NCBI RefSeq assembly: GCF_013031245.1
Contig: NZ_WPZL01000008.1
Location: forward strand, 62,001-126,000
DNA from: Ruegeria lacuscaerulensis
Lineage (GTDB): Bacteria > Pseudomonadota > Alphaproteobacteria > Rhodobacterales > Rhodobacteraceae
DNA length: 64,000 nt
Direction: 5' to 3'
Shown: positions 17,698-27,493 of the stretch, in pieces
Layout: each line of letters starts with the position of its first letter
Position numbering within the stretch: position 1 is the first letter of the stretch
Translations under genes and position numbers: made by a program
Notes under the pieces: generated by a model
Databases searched by the model: none
Seen by the model: only the letters and a program-made list of their open reading frames with translations
Told to the model about the DNA's origin: nothing

Positions 17698-20157
17698 ATG
17701 TCTGAACGTCCTCTTTCCCACATTCGCGTCCTTGACTTCGGGCAGTACCTTGCTGCTCCGCTGGTTGGCATGATGCTGGCCGATATGGGGGCCGAGGTTA
17801 TCCGCATCGACCCGCCCGGCGGACCCGTTTTTGATGATCCGTCCTTTGACATGATTTCGCGCGGGAAAAAGGTGCTGACGCTGGATCTCAAAACTGCCGC
17901 GGGCCGGGATACCGCCATTGATCTGGCCAAACGCGCCGATGTAGTGATCGAGAATTTCCGACCCGGCGTTATGGATCGTCTGGGACTGGGGGCTGATGTT
18001 CTGCGTGCCGCAAATAATCAGTTGGTCTTTCTGTCCATGCCCGGCTTTGCTTCGACCGATCCCGAATTGGCCGGATTGCCAGCGTGGGAGGCGGTGATTG
18101 CCGCCTATACCGGGCAATTTACCGACATGGGGCTGAACCGGCGGCTGATGGGGATCAACCCGTCCTTCACCCCTCTGACGCTGGCCTCGGCATACGGCGC
18201 CAGTTTCGGGGCCATGTCGGTTTTGTTTGCCCTGAACGCGCGCAACCGCAATGGCGGCGATCACATCGAAGTTCCGCTCGCCTCGGCCCTGCTGGAAGGT
18301 CTGATCTACAATTGCGAGCAGATCGAAGACTACCCCGAGCGCTATAAATCCCCGCGCGAGGTAGAGTTGGACCGACGCGCCGCCGAAGGCCTGCCGATGA
18401 ATCTGGAGTTCGACGAGTTGTCCGAATTCCTCGACCCATTCTATCGTACTTACACCTGTGCCGACGGGCGTGGTTTTTATGTGGTTTCGGGATCAGTCGC
18501 CACGCACCCGCGCCGTGTGCTGGAAACGCTGGGGTTGGGTGAACTGGCAGACGAGTTGCCGGATTTCTCGGCTTATCTGGATACCAGCGACTGGCCCGCC
18601 GAATGGTCGATGAGCAACTACCCGGTGGGGCCATCGGATCGGGCGCGGGTGTCCTCGGCCATGAAAGAGGCGTTTCTGACCCGCCCTGCCCATGAATGGG
18701 AAGAGCTGTTCGGCACGGCCAAGGCTCCGTCCACGGCGCAGCGATTCACCAAGGAATGGCTCGCCGATCCGCATGCGCTGGCTTCGGGTCTGGTGCTGAG
18801 GGTCGAGGATGCGCGCCACGGCGAGATGCGCCAGATGGGCAACGTGGCCTGGCTGACCGATGACGACGGAGCGGCGCGTAAAACCGGACCAGTTGCAGCC
18901 GATCTAAAGGCGCTGCTGGCGAGCAGTCCCCGTAACGGGGGTGCCATCGGTGCTGGCGGCTGGCTGGAGGGGCTGAGGGTTCTGGACCTGACCAATGTAA
19001 TCGCGGGCCCGACCATCGGCTCGACTCTGGCGCGGTTCGGGGCTGAGGTAACGCTGGTTCAGCCGGTCGAACCGTCAGTCGACCCGTGGAACACCGTTGT
19101 GTTCGGCATCCATGCGCAGCGCGGCAAAGAAAGCATCCTACTGAACCTGAGTAGCGAGGTGGGTCAGGAGGCGCTGTACAAACTCATTGCCGAGGCGGAC
19201 GTCATCACCATGAACGGCACGGATGAGCAGCGCGACAAGTTGGGCATTGGGCCGGACTACCTGGCCGCGATCAACCCGCGGCTCATCCTTGTGCAGTTGG
19301 ACGCCTTTGGCGGGCCGATGCGCGGGCCGAAATCTGATCATCTGGGTTATGACGATCTGGCGCAGGCCGCCACCGGGGTCATGGTGCGGTTCGGCGGCGG
19401 CATGGAGACGCCCGAAGAACATGCCCATTTCGGCACGATCGATGTTCTGACCGGCTTCTGTGCCTGTGTCGCCCTAGGCGGGGCTCTGCTGCGGTTGCGT
19501 GAAACTGGGCAAGGCGGCATTGCAAGGGCGTCGCTGGCGGGCGCAGGCAACCTTATCCAGGCCCAGTTCATGTTCGACTATGACGGGCGCGCGCCTTTCA
19601 ATGAGCCTACGGGGCGCGAAGCGTTGGGCTGGGGGCCTTTCTATCATTGCTACGAGGCCGCCGATCAATGGATGTTCTTTGCCGCACCCACCGAGCAGCG
19701 TGCTGCCTTGGCCGGAGTGCCGGAACTGGCCGATCTTGCCGATGCCGCCACGGATGACCTGCACGGTGCACTTGCAGACCGGTTCAGACTCAAACCGATT
19801 GCGTATTGGCGACAAGCATTCACAGGTACCAGCACAGTGGTTCCGCTAGCCTCCCTGCATGAAACCCGCGACACGGCGCTGCAACTGGAAAGTGCGGGTG
19901 ACATCGACATCGCCAGGGATACGTTCCGCGTTATCCGCCACGATCAGCACCCGATGGGCCGGTGGTGTGACCTGGTCGCACCTAACGCAGTGCGACCGAC
20001 CACGGGACGGATAACCATTCCGGGTCCGATGCAGAAATACGGGGCGCAAACTGCCAGTATTCTGACAAGGATTGGATACGATGCAGCCCAGATTCAGCAG
20101 ATGATAGCGAGCGGTGCCGCCGGCACAGAATGGTCGGAAAAATACCTGCCGGAATAG
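17698..20157 (+). CDS. Tandem-domain class III CoA-transferase (CaiB/BaiF family)
   Basis: An 819-residue protein with two class III CoA-transferase domains, about residues 1-400 and 415-810, each opening with the family start (RVLDFGQYLAAPLVGMMLADMGAEVIRID; RVLDLTNVIAGPTIGSTLARFGAEVTLV, in outline). Class III enzymes move CoA between carboxylic acids through an aspartyl-CoA thioester. By eye the catalytic Asp is kept in domain 2 (Asp582 in TIDVLTG), while the matching position in domain 1 is Ser164 (LASAYG). Normal family members are about 400 residues and act as dimers, so this fused form may contain one degenerate site. It is divergent from the LysR gene. The acid it activates is unknown. 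Confidence 0.88.
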   Translation: MSERPLSHIRVLDFGQYLAAPLVGMMLADMGAEVIRIDPPGGPVFDDPSFDMISRGKKVLTLDLKTAAGRDTAIDLAKRADVVIENFRPGVMDRLGLGADVLRAANNQLVFLSMPGFASTDPELAGLPAWEAVIAAYTGQFTDMGLNRRLMGINPSFTPLTLASAYGASFGAMSVLFALNARNRNGGDHIEVPLASALLEGLIYNCEQIEDYPERYKSPREVELDRRAAEGLPMNLEFDELSEFLDPFYRTYTCADGRGFYVVSGSVATHPRRVLETLGLGELADELPDFSAYLDTSDWPAEWSMSNYPVGPSDRARVSSAMKEAFLTRPAHEWEELFGTAKAPSTAQRFTKEWLADPHALASGLVLRVEDARHGEMRQMGNVAWLTDDDGAARKTGPVAADLKALLASSPRNGGAIGAGGWLEGLRVLDLTNVIAGPTIGSTLARFGAEVTLVQPVEPSVDPWNTVVFGIHAQRGKESILLNLSSEVGQEALYKLIAEADVITMNGTDEQRDKLGIGPDYLAAINPRLILVQLDAFGGPMRGPKSDHLGYDDLAQAATGVMVRFGGGMETPEEHAHFGTIDVLTGFCACVALGGALLRLRETGQGGIARASLAGAGNLIQAQFMFDYDGRAPFNEPTGREALGWGPFYHCYEAADQWMFFAAPTEQRAALAGVPELADLADAATDDLHGALADRFRLKPIAYWRQAFTGTSTVVPLASLHETRDTALQLESAGDIDIARDTFRVIRHDQHPMGRWCDLVAPNAVRPTTGRITIPGPMQKYGAQTASILTRIGYDAAQIQQMIASGAAGTEWSEKYLPE

Positions 20158-20559
20158 GTCGGGATGCAATTGCGGGCTCCGGAAGACACCCTTCACTTTT
20201 TTTGAGTCTCGGGAAGGCCATTCGTAGGGCGCTGTAATGCTCACCGAAGATGTCTGTGGCCAAACTTCAGACGCTCGCCAGGTACCCGTTTCGTACGCAG
20301 ATTGCCCGTAGAAACCTGGCCGCTCACAACCATGGCTTCCGATACTTCATTTGATTTTTTAGATGTCGGTCAAACTCCACTCCGATCAAATCAGAAATCA
20401 AGCCCTGTTTCTGTTAAACGTTAGATGCGGATCAGATAGCGAAATCTAACCATTCTCTGGATTTCGCTCTGGCAGTGGTTGAGTCAATGTTTCAAATGGC
20501 CAGTCACTCGGCAAGGGGGCGCAGCTTTTGGTACGCCCCCGTGAAATTTTTTCCGTCGC
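20158..20559. other. Intergenic region with hairpin
   Basis: About 400 bases after the CoA-transferase gene without a recognisable gene. It is fairly AT-rich around 20340-20470. Its main feature is the hairpin at 20515-20540. Confidence 0.5.
20515..20540 (+). terminator. Hairpin followed by T-run
   Basis: GGGGGCG (20515-20521) and CGCCCCC (20534-20540) form a 7-bp stem; on the plus strand it is followed after a few bases by TTTTTT. It could end transcription from the CoA-transferase side, or mark the 3' end of the dead sulfatase gene on the other strand. Confidence 0.5.
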
Positions 20560-22762
20560 TTACTGGCGCTTCAGCATCCGTTTGGCGGCAGCCTCCAGGC
20601 TCTCACAGCTGTCGCCGGTAACTGAGACTGCGACTTTCTAAATGGCTCCGCCGGTGAACTCTCCAGGTGTAGTATACATCTGGCTGACTGCGTCGCCGCT
20701 GTCGTAGCCAACGCACAGACCATCCCCCGAAAGCGTGAACTTACCGGACTGAGTGCGCAGGTCACCCGAGGCGACCTCCTGATCGTCGATGTAAAGTTTC
20801 ATCGATCCCAGAACCTCGCCATTGTCGCCGGTGCCGGTCGCGTCGAACTCCATCCCCAGAGTGTAAGCACCTGGTTTCAGCTCTACGTTCGATTCAAATA
20901 CCTGTTCGGGCTGAATGCCGAGGAAATTGTAGACGTAGTAGAGCTTTTTGTCCTTGAGGAAAAGCGAATGGGCACCGAACCTGGACCCATGAGCGAAGAT
21001 CACGCCGGATGTGTCCTCATCCTCGATCGCGACATTGGCGAGGATCTTGCGATCCCGGCCGCGGATATTGACGGCGACACCTTCCGGCACACAGGCGGTA
21101 TGCGGGCAGTAGATATAAGTATCGCGCGCCGGCTCGGATGTCGGACGCTCGATACCAATGATCTCGACCGCGCTTCGGTCATCCAGCGGAAGCACGTTGT
21201 TTCTGGCAGCTTCGTCAAACCAAACCTGAATAAGTTCGTTCAGCCCTTCCGGCTCTTGTTCTGCCAGGTTGTTCGCCTCTGAACGGTCCACGTCAACGTG
21301 ATACAGCTCCCACGCATCCTTGTCGAAGTTGCTTGTTCCGGTCAGGGGTGCATGCACTGCAACGGCCTTCCAGCCATCTTTCCAGATGCCCCGGGTTCCA
21401 AGCATGGTTTAATACTGAACCTCTTTCCGGGTTGGATCATCCGGTGCTGCATCAAAGGTGTACGCCATGGATACACCGGACATTGGATACTGATCGACAC
21501 CGTTGTTGGTCTTGGACATTTCCAGACCGGTGATTTCCAGAATCGTCGGCACAATACCCACCGAATGGTGATACTAATGCCGGATTTCGCCACCATTCTG
21601 GATGCCATTGGGCCAGGACATGATCAGCGGATCATTGGTGCCCCCGGCATAGTTCGAATACCGCTTGAACATCTTGAACAGGGCCGAGAAGGCCGCAGCC
21701 CAGCCAGTCGGATAGTGATTGTAGGTATCGGGGCTGCCAAGTGCGTCGAGATACTTCATGTTCTCGTTCACTGATCCATTTGGCGCCCCCTCACCGGACG
21801 CGCCATTGTCGGCGGCGTAGATGATCAGAGTGTTTTCGTACTGCCCGGTTTCCTTGAGGTAGTCGATAACCCGAAACACCTGGCTGTCGGTATATTCCGA
21901 GAACCCGGCATAGACCTCAGCCATGCGCGTGAACAGCTTCTTTCTGTCGTCATTGAGAGTGTCCCACGGGCGCACGGCGTCATCCGGATTGGCAATTCCG
22001 TCCGGCAGGAAGTTCGTCCCGGTATTGACGGTACCTTCAGGCACGATCCCCTTGTCGATCATCGCCTGTGTGATGTCTTCCCGATAAGCGTCATACCCTT
22101 CATCAAAGACCCCCTTGTATTTGTCAGCCCATTCCGTCGGTGCGTGGTTGGCACCGGGGTTGAACCACATGTACCAGGGCTTGGACGGGTTCGTCGCTTT
22201 CTGATCACGCAGCATCGAGATTGCCTGATCGGCCAGATCCTTGGACAAGTGGTATCCTTCTTCTGGGCGGTATGGTTGTTCGATGAAACGGTTGTCTTCG
22301 ACAAGATCCGGATACCATTGGTTGGTCTCGCCGCACAGGAACCCATAGAAACGATCAAAACCCTGATTCAGCGGCCATTCCGTGCGGCTCGCGCCAGACG
22401 CGACGTCCTGTTCGGGGACGTTGTAGTTTTTCCCGATCCAAAAGGTGCTATACCGTTGGCCTGCAGCACTTCGGCAATTGTTGTGACTTGCGGCGGTAAA
22501 CGCCCGCTTGCCCCGGGAAAGCCGTCAGCGGTCTCGGTAATTGCCGCCATCCCGTTGAGGTGATGGTTGCGCCCGGTCAACAGGGTCGAACGCGTAGGAG
22601 AGCAAAGCGCGGTCGTGTGCCATTGGGTGTAGGTCAGCTCTTGCGCGGCGAGGTCATCCAGCGTCGGCATATCGATCTTGCCACCATAGGGCGACCACGC
22701 GCCCAATCCGGTATCATCGTAAAGGACAAACAGGATATTTGGAGCACCCTCCGGCGCGGATC
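20560..22762 (-). pseudogene. Arylsulfatase pseudogene
   Basis: A decayed type I sulfatase gene. Reading the minus strand gives APNILFVLYDDTGLGAWSPYGG, then the formylglycine motif CSPTR (codons around 22590-22604), WIGKNYNVPEQD, YAADNGASGEG and a C-terminal beta domain with MKLYIDDQEV. The frame is broken by apparent one-base losses near 22760 and 22453 (AACGG-TAT where AACGGNTAT is expected) and by in-frame stops TAG at 21574-21576, TAA at 21409-21411 and TAG at 20638-20640. Homology-like sequence continues past each lesion to a final TAA at 20560-20562. Intact relatives are about 750 residues and hydrolyse sulfate esters. No sulfatase-maturase gene is visible here. Remaining function is very unlikely. 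Confidence 0.9.
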
Positions 22763-23226
22763 AAAGCTCGGGCCGTTTTCAGTCCGCGGGAAGTGCCGGT
22801 GATTGGGCCAATACACACGCAGCGTGGCGTTAAATCCAATTACGCGTATCTCGCTTTGGCCGGGGGTGAAACTGAATGACATCGAAACCGGAGAGGTTAC
22901 GTCAGTTGTTTGCCCGCCCGTTAGAACCTATCCGCGTGTCAACTTCGTAAGGGTCATCGAAGATGGCGATTTCCCTTCGCGCATAACCAGCGCAACTTTT
23001 CAGACTTGGCGGCTGCGTTCGAGGTCTTCCGGGGTACACCTGCCATTCCTTTCCCTGATCATCCTGCGATAGCTAGGGGCTTGGCCCGTCACGATGGTTC
23101 TTGACGCTCCAACGGTGCCGCCACATCCCTCCAACGCGGCCATAGTTTTCGCGCACATCCGGGCAGGACAGCGGATATCGACGGCACCCATCTTGTTTAG
23201 GTATCCGAACCGGGCAATTGCTCGGC
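22763..23226. other. Region upstream of the sulfatase pseudogene
   Basis: About 460 bases. On the minus strand an open stretch (to 22882) continues into the pseudogene and may be the remains of its N-terminus or of a deleted upstream gene; it contains VIGFNATLRVYWP, which I cannot assign securely. A dyad around GCAATTGC near 23214 lies just after uspA and may help end its transcript. Confidence 0.35.
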
Positions 23227-23631
23227 CTATCGCTGAACAACAACGCTACAATTGGCATGTCGGACGATGCGTGCCGCAGTCGATCCGAGCAAAAGGTCTG
23301 AAAACCCGGGCCGGTGCGACGACACAACAATACAATCGATCTTTTTCTTCTTCGCCCATTCCAAAATGGAATTCGTCGGGTGGCCTGAAATCACATGCGT
23401 ATCGATATCATCGGTGGAAAGCTTGGTTTTCAGGGTATTTTCGAACTCGGAAATGCTGTTCTTAATCTGCTCCTTGGGAAAGTATGACCCTACATATGAG
23501 GGAAGCTCTTCAAGAACGGAGAGAACCGACACTTTTCCGCCTTTGGCCAGGAGGCGGTGAGCGGCTTCCAGAGATTCCGCGCACTCGTCAATTTGATCGG
23601 GTGCGACGGGAACGAGAATATGATTGTACAT
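23227..23631 (-). CDS. Universal stress protein, UspA family
   Basis: A 134-residue single-domain Usp protein. It begins YNHILVPVAPD and ends with the ATP-binding pattern G-x2-x9-G-(S/T): the visible part is SSHRPGFSDLLLGSTAARIV followed by RHANCSVVV, the classic UspA terminus. ATG at 23631 has a full AGGAGGT. It lies 13 bases after the TRAP large permease gene in the same operon. In Halomonas the comparable TeaD protein binds ATP and dampens TRAP-mediated ectoine uptake, so a regulatory link to the transporter encoded here is plausible, though only by analogy. Confidence 0.92.
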   Translation of the reverse strand: MYNHILVPVAPDQIDECAESLEAAHRLLAKGGKVSVLSVLEELPSYVGSYFPKEQIKNSISEFENTLKTKLSTDDIDTHVISGHPTNSILEWAKKKKIDCIVVSSHRPGFSDLLLGSTAARIVRHANCSVVVQR

Positions 23632-23644
23632 CTGGACCTCCTAT

Positions 23645-24952
23645 TTATTTGAGGATGCTCGGCAACCAGGTGGCGATCTGCGGAAAGATGAAGATAAGCG
23701 TCAGGCCAACAAACTGAAGCACCACGAAGGGACCGACCGAATTGTAGACATCGCCCATGCTGACATCCTTGGGCAGAACACCTTTGATCCAGAAAAGAAC
23801 AAAGCCGAATGGCGGTGTGAGATAGGCGATCTGGATGTTAACGATGAACAGAGCTCCAAACCACAGCTTGTCGATCCCCAGCTCATCAATGATCGGAATG
23901 AAGAGCGGCGTGCAGAGCATGATGATGGCCCAATCGTCCATCACCATTCCCAGAACAAGAATGATCAGCATCATCATCAGCAGAATTCCGGTGCTTCCAC
24001 CGGGCATGGCAAGCACAAGGTTCGTCAAAAGATCCTGACTTCCCATCGAATTGAAAACATTGAGGTAAACCGTTGCACCAATCAGAATCCACAACCCCAT
24101 TCCGCTCAACTTCAGGGTCGAGACAAGTGAATCCCGCAAAACAGCCCAGGTCAGTTTCCCGTAGACCAGGTTGATGATGAACGCTCCGGCGGCACCGAAA
24201 GCAGCAGCTTCGGCCGGTGTTGCGATTCCACCCCAGATCACGCCGAGCACGATGATGATCAGCACGGCGAAGGGCCAGATGCTGAACACAGCGCTCAGCT
24301 TTTCCTGACGGGTGAATTTCTCTTCCGCAGGAAGAGCAGGTCCCAAATGCGGTTGGATTCGGCAGCGAGCGCCAATGTAAATTACATAGAATGTTGCCAG
24401 CATGAGGCCAGGCAGGACCCCTGCCATGAACAAGTCACCAATAGAGACTTTGGCCAGCAGACCATAAAAGATAAATGGAACGCTGGGAGGGATAAGCGCC
24501 CCGAGTGCGCCACCTGCAGCAATGGAACCAATGGCAATCGAACGGTCATACTTGTAGCGCATCATCGAGGGGTAAGCGATCTGTCCCATTGTCGTGGTGG
24601 CCGGCGGTGTAATTCCGGTGACGGCCGCAAACACCGTACAAACCTGAACCGTGCCCATCGCAAGCCCGCCATGGATATGGCCGATCAGCTTGTAGACTGC
24701 GTCGTATGCCGCCTCAGCTATTCCGGAAAATCGTATGAGCGATCCCATGAACAAAAACAGGGGCACCGTCACCAGCACCGAATTCCACGGCGTCGAATAG
24801 AATGCGCTGGGAACAGACAGCAGCGCACGCGGTTCAAGGATTAACGCAAACAGCACAGCTGTACCGCCCAGGCCAAACGCCACCGGGAGCCCCATGAAGA
24901 GGATCGCAAACAAAATGATGAAATACAGCGCTGTGATGAGTTCGAGGCTCAT
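23645..24952 (-). CDS. TRAP transporter large permease (DctM family)
   Basis: A 435-residue integral membrane protein of about 12 spans, the transport channel of a tripartite ATP-independent periplasmic (TRAP) importer driven by a sodium or proton gradient. It shows the family features MGLPVAFGLGG near the N-terminus, PPSVPFIFYGLLAKVSIGDLF and TPAEAAAFGA in the middle, and LTPPFGFVLFWIKGV near the end. ATG at 24952 gives the normal MSLELITALYF start; the longest frame would add 43 unlikely residues. It lies downstream of the binding-protein gene, separated by a hairpin, and just upstream of the Usp gene. Confidence 0.94.
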   Translation of the reverse strand: MSLELITALYFIILFAILFMGLPVAFGLGGTAVLFALILEPRALLSVPSAFYSTPWNSVLVTVPLFLFMGSLIRFSGIAEAAYDAVYKLIGHIHGGLAMGTVQVCTVFAAVTGITPPATTTMGQIAYPSMMRYKYDRSIAIGSIAAGGALGALIPPSVPFIFYGLLAKVSIGDLFMAGVLPGLMLATFYVIYIGARCRIQPHLGPALPAEEKFTRQEKLSAVFSIWPFAVLIIIVLGVIWGGIATPAEAAAFGAAGAFIINLVYGKLTWAVLRDSLVSTLKLSGMGLWILIGATVYLNVFNSMGSQDLLTNLVLAMPGGSTGILLMMMLIILVLGMVMDDWAIIMLCTPLFIPIIDELGIDKLWFGALFIVNIQIAYLTPPFGFVLFWIKGVLPKDVSMGDVYNSVGPFVVLQFVGLTLIFIFPQIATWLPSILK

Positions 24953-25044
24953 GATCTTTTTTTCCTTGCTTATAGGCTGTTCATGCGTGCCGGTGCGTGT
25001 CGCTTGGCAGGTAATCCCAAGAACACCGATATCTCTGGTCCCTC

Positions 25045-25071
25045 CCGCTGGCCCGTCGGTCGGGCCAGCGG
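25045..25071 (-). promoter_or_regulatory. Perfect 11-bp hairpin between TRAP binding protein and large permease genes
   Basis: CCGCTGGCCCG (25045-25055) and CGGGCCAGCGG (25061-25071) pair exactly around a 5-base loop. It stands directly after the binding-protein gene in transcription order, without a T-run. It probably protects the binding-protein mRNA or causes partial termination, as proposed for the opp hairpin. Confidence 0.8.
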
Positions 25072-25114
25072 CGGTATTCAACGGATATTCGGGAAGTCTC
25101 CCGTCGCGCCTGTG

Positions 25115-26164
25115 TTATTGAGCGCCGGCTTTGTCGGCGAGGAACTTTTTGTAGATCTCCACGCCCTTGGCGTTGCCCTCGGACGCTGCAGCAACCTGCG
25201 GCCAGACCTCGGCAATGGATTTTTCCCTCATCCGTGCGACTTCCTCATCGCTGAGCTCGATCACCTCGCCCCCGGCATCCCGAAGTATCTGCAAGGCCTC
25301 TTCGACGCCTTCCGCATGCAAACGGCTGGTTTCGAAATAGGTCTCTTCGAAGATACCGTCGATCTGGTCACGCTGCCATTGGGTCAGAGCATTCCAGCTT
25401 TCGAGATTGATGAAAATCTCCTGGTGCTGCGCAGGGTTCCACCCGGGCATGATCGCATAGTTGATCACCTCCTGGAACGACATGTCGTCGATTCCGCCGG
25501 TGTCCCAATAGGTGCCTTCGATCGTGCCAAGCTTGATCGCCGTGTAGATTTCACCGGCATTCATAGACACCGGGGAACCGCCCATCGTCGAATGGAAGAT
25601 CGCCTGAGGTCCGCCAGCGCGCATCTTGTGGCCGTCCAGATCCTCCATCTTCTCTACCCGGAAGGTGGTGAACATCGCGTTCGGGCCCTGGTTGGTCCAA
25701 CCTGCCCAATGCAGATTACGATCGTGGGCAGCTTCCTGAATAATGTCGCCGACGCGATAATCAGGGCTTCCCCACATAACTTCCCAGGCTTCTTCAGTGT
25801 TGTTGGCGCCCATTGCCATGCCAAAGGCCAGCATACCTTCGGGCATGTCACCGCCATAGACCGAACCCCACCCGGCATAGCCGTCAGTCAGACCGGCCGC
25901 CGCAGCACCAAATGCCTCGGCACCGCTGACCAGCGCGCCTGCTGGTTCGACTCTGATCTTTACGGTGCCCTCGGTCGCCTTCTCAACGGCCTCGACCCAC
26001 GGGATCAGCCCGTTGTCCCATCCGGCATCGGTCTGGTCGAAAGCGGGCTGAAAGGTCCATTCGGTCACTTCGTCGGGCGGGCCGTCCTGTGCGGTGGCAA
26101 CGCCGGCGAGCAGCGCAACGGCGCCCGCCCACATTGTGGTTTGTATAATCCTGTTGGATTTCAT
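25115..26164 (-). CDS. TRAP transporter substrate-binding protein (DctP family)
   Basis: A 349-residue periplasmic receptor. The signal peptide is residues 1-25 (MWAGAVALLAGVATA, then QDG). The DctP-type fold shows in WTFQPAF, FGAAAAGLTDGYAGW and DLDGHKMRAGGPQ, where the Arg normally grips the substrate carboxylate, followed by MNAGEIYTAIKLGTIEGT. ATG at 26164 has AAGGAGGAA. The substrate is unknown; by eye the sequence does not look like TeaA-type ectoine receptors and is closer in style to receptors for bulkier organic acids. It lies between the small and large permease genes, which is a less usual order. Confidence 0.92.
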   Translation of the reverse strand: MKSNRIIQTTMWAGAVALLAGVATAQDGPPDEVTEWTFQPAFDQTDAGWDNGLIPWVEAVEKATEGTVKIRVEPAGALVSGAEAFGAAAAGLTDGYAGWGSVYGGDMPEGMLAFGMAMGANNTEEAWEVMWGSPDYRVGDIIQEAAHDRNLHWAGWTNQGPNAMFTTFRVEKMEDLDGHKMRAGGPQAIFHSTMGGSPVSMNAGEIYTAIKLGTIEGTYWDTGGIDDMSFQEVINYAIMPGWNPAQHQEIFINLESWNALTQWQRDQIDGIFEETYFETSRLHAEGVEEALQILRDAGGEVIELSDEEVARMREKSIAEVWPQVAAASEGNAKGVEIYKKFLADKAGAQ

Positions 26165-26236
26165 GGTGATTCCTCCTTGTATTATGGGTTTGTTTTCTTG
26201 CCCCCCAAAAAAGAGAGACGCAGGTTTTCGTCAGCG

Positions 26237-26746
26237 CTATTGCTCTCTGCCAAGCCCGAGCATTGTTTGAACGTCTTTTATGAAATGCTTCAGAACGATC
26301 AGCAGGACGAGACAGCCGCTTAGCGGAATCGCAAACTTGATCGGGTAGATTGGGATCGGGATCGCTGTCGGTGTTTTCTGGTTGAGTTTCAGGGACAGTG
26401 CAGCCGCATCATAACCTTTCCAGATCAATGCAACGAGAAACAGGACCGCGAAGGGGGCAGTCAGAATATCGAGGATCGCCTTTGAGCGATCACTCGCGTT
26501 TGCATAGAACAGATCGAGTTTGACGAAGCTGTCATGCTGAAGCGCATAAACGCCACCCGTGCAAGCCAGCAGAACCATTGCCGCCTGCAAGGTCGTTCCG
26601 ATCCACTGCGACGGTGCGTTGAGCACGTAGCGCATGAACACGTCCGACACACCAAAAGCCATGCAGTAGAGGATCAGAAACCAGCCGATGCGGCCCATGA
26701 CCTCAGAAATCGCGCCCGTTACCAATTCCAGTCCGCGCATCAGCAT
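26237..26746 (-). CDS. TRAP transporter small permease (DctQ family)
   Basis: A 169-residue protein with four predicted membrane helices (about residues 18-40, 48-68, 88-108 and 130-152), the expected size and topology of the DctQ subunit that supports the large permease. DVFMRYVLNAPSQW carries the usual DVxxRYxxNxPxxW family motif. It is the first gene of the TRAP operon, with AGGGAGAGCGGA before its ATG. The regulator gene encoded upstream on the same strand is separated by about 750 bases. Confidence 0.9.
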   Translation of the reverse strand: MLMRGLELVTGAISEVMGRIGWFLILYCMAFGVSDVFMRYVLNAPSQWIGTTLQAAMVLLACTGGVYALQHDSFVKLDLFYANASDRSKAILDILTAPFAVLFLVALIWKGYDAAALSLKLNQKTPTAIPIPIYPIKFAIPLSGCLVLLIVLKHFIKDVQTMLGLGREQ

Positions 26747-27493
26747 TCCGCTCTCCCTAAGTTTTCTGTTTGCATGTTCCCCATCGGGAAATGCGTGAGT
26801 GAATCGAGAATATTTTCAGTGTTGTTGCAGGGGTGCGTTTCGCTGGCAGGTCGCTTATTTGATCCTCGATCGGATCAAAATCCACACTTCGCGACAACAT
26901 TGCTATCAGGGGCCGCCTATCAGCCGGCTTGGCAAGAGCCTCTTTTGAGGCCACTACCTGAAAAACAGTCCGGAAAGGCGTGCATGTAAGGGCTGAGTTT
27001 CGCCGTAGCATACTGCGGGCTGGCAAGGAGTACGCGGCATTTTCGTCTGACCCGAAGGATCGAAACGTCACGCAATCACCCATAGCCATGCAACAACCCC
27101 TCCCTTTGCCGCGACCAATCGCCCGGGCGTCATTGGCGCATGACGCTACGGCTTCCTCGGACCATTACAGCAAACGACATGGAATTCAGACGAGAAAGAT
27201 ACAGATTCCAATTCCGATGGGTACAGATCAGTCCGGTTTGAGTATCCGATCCAGCTTTGGTGAGGGCCGCAGGCTGAATCTGTTCCCATCAATGCGCAAA
27301 ATCTGTACCTTTCCCACTCCCACTAATATTGCATTACCGCCTGAGGATGGATACGACTCGGACCCTGCGACTGCGCGCAAAGACGTCGGCATCAGCGAGC
27401 AGGTGAACCGCACATGCTCGGTAAATGGCCGATCAAATCGGAACACCGTTGAACGGGCTGACTTACCGATCTCCAGCTCCAAGAACGGTGCGA
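26747..27493. other. Intergenic region upstream of the TRAP operon
   Basis: About 750 bases between the regulator gene and dctQ, both on the minus strand. No gene was recognised. It should contain the TRAP promoter and the operator of the regulator. A GTG-started frame (27228-27500, minus) overlaps the regulator stop, but its product resembles nothing known. Confidence 0.45.
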
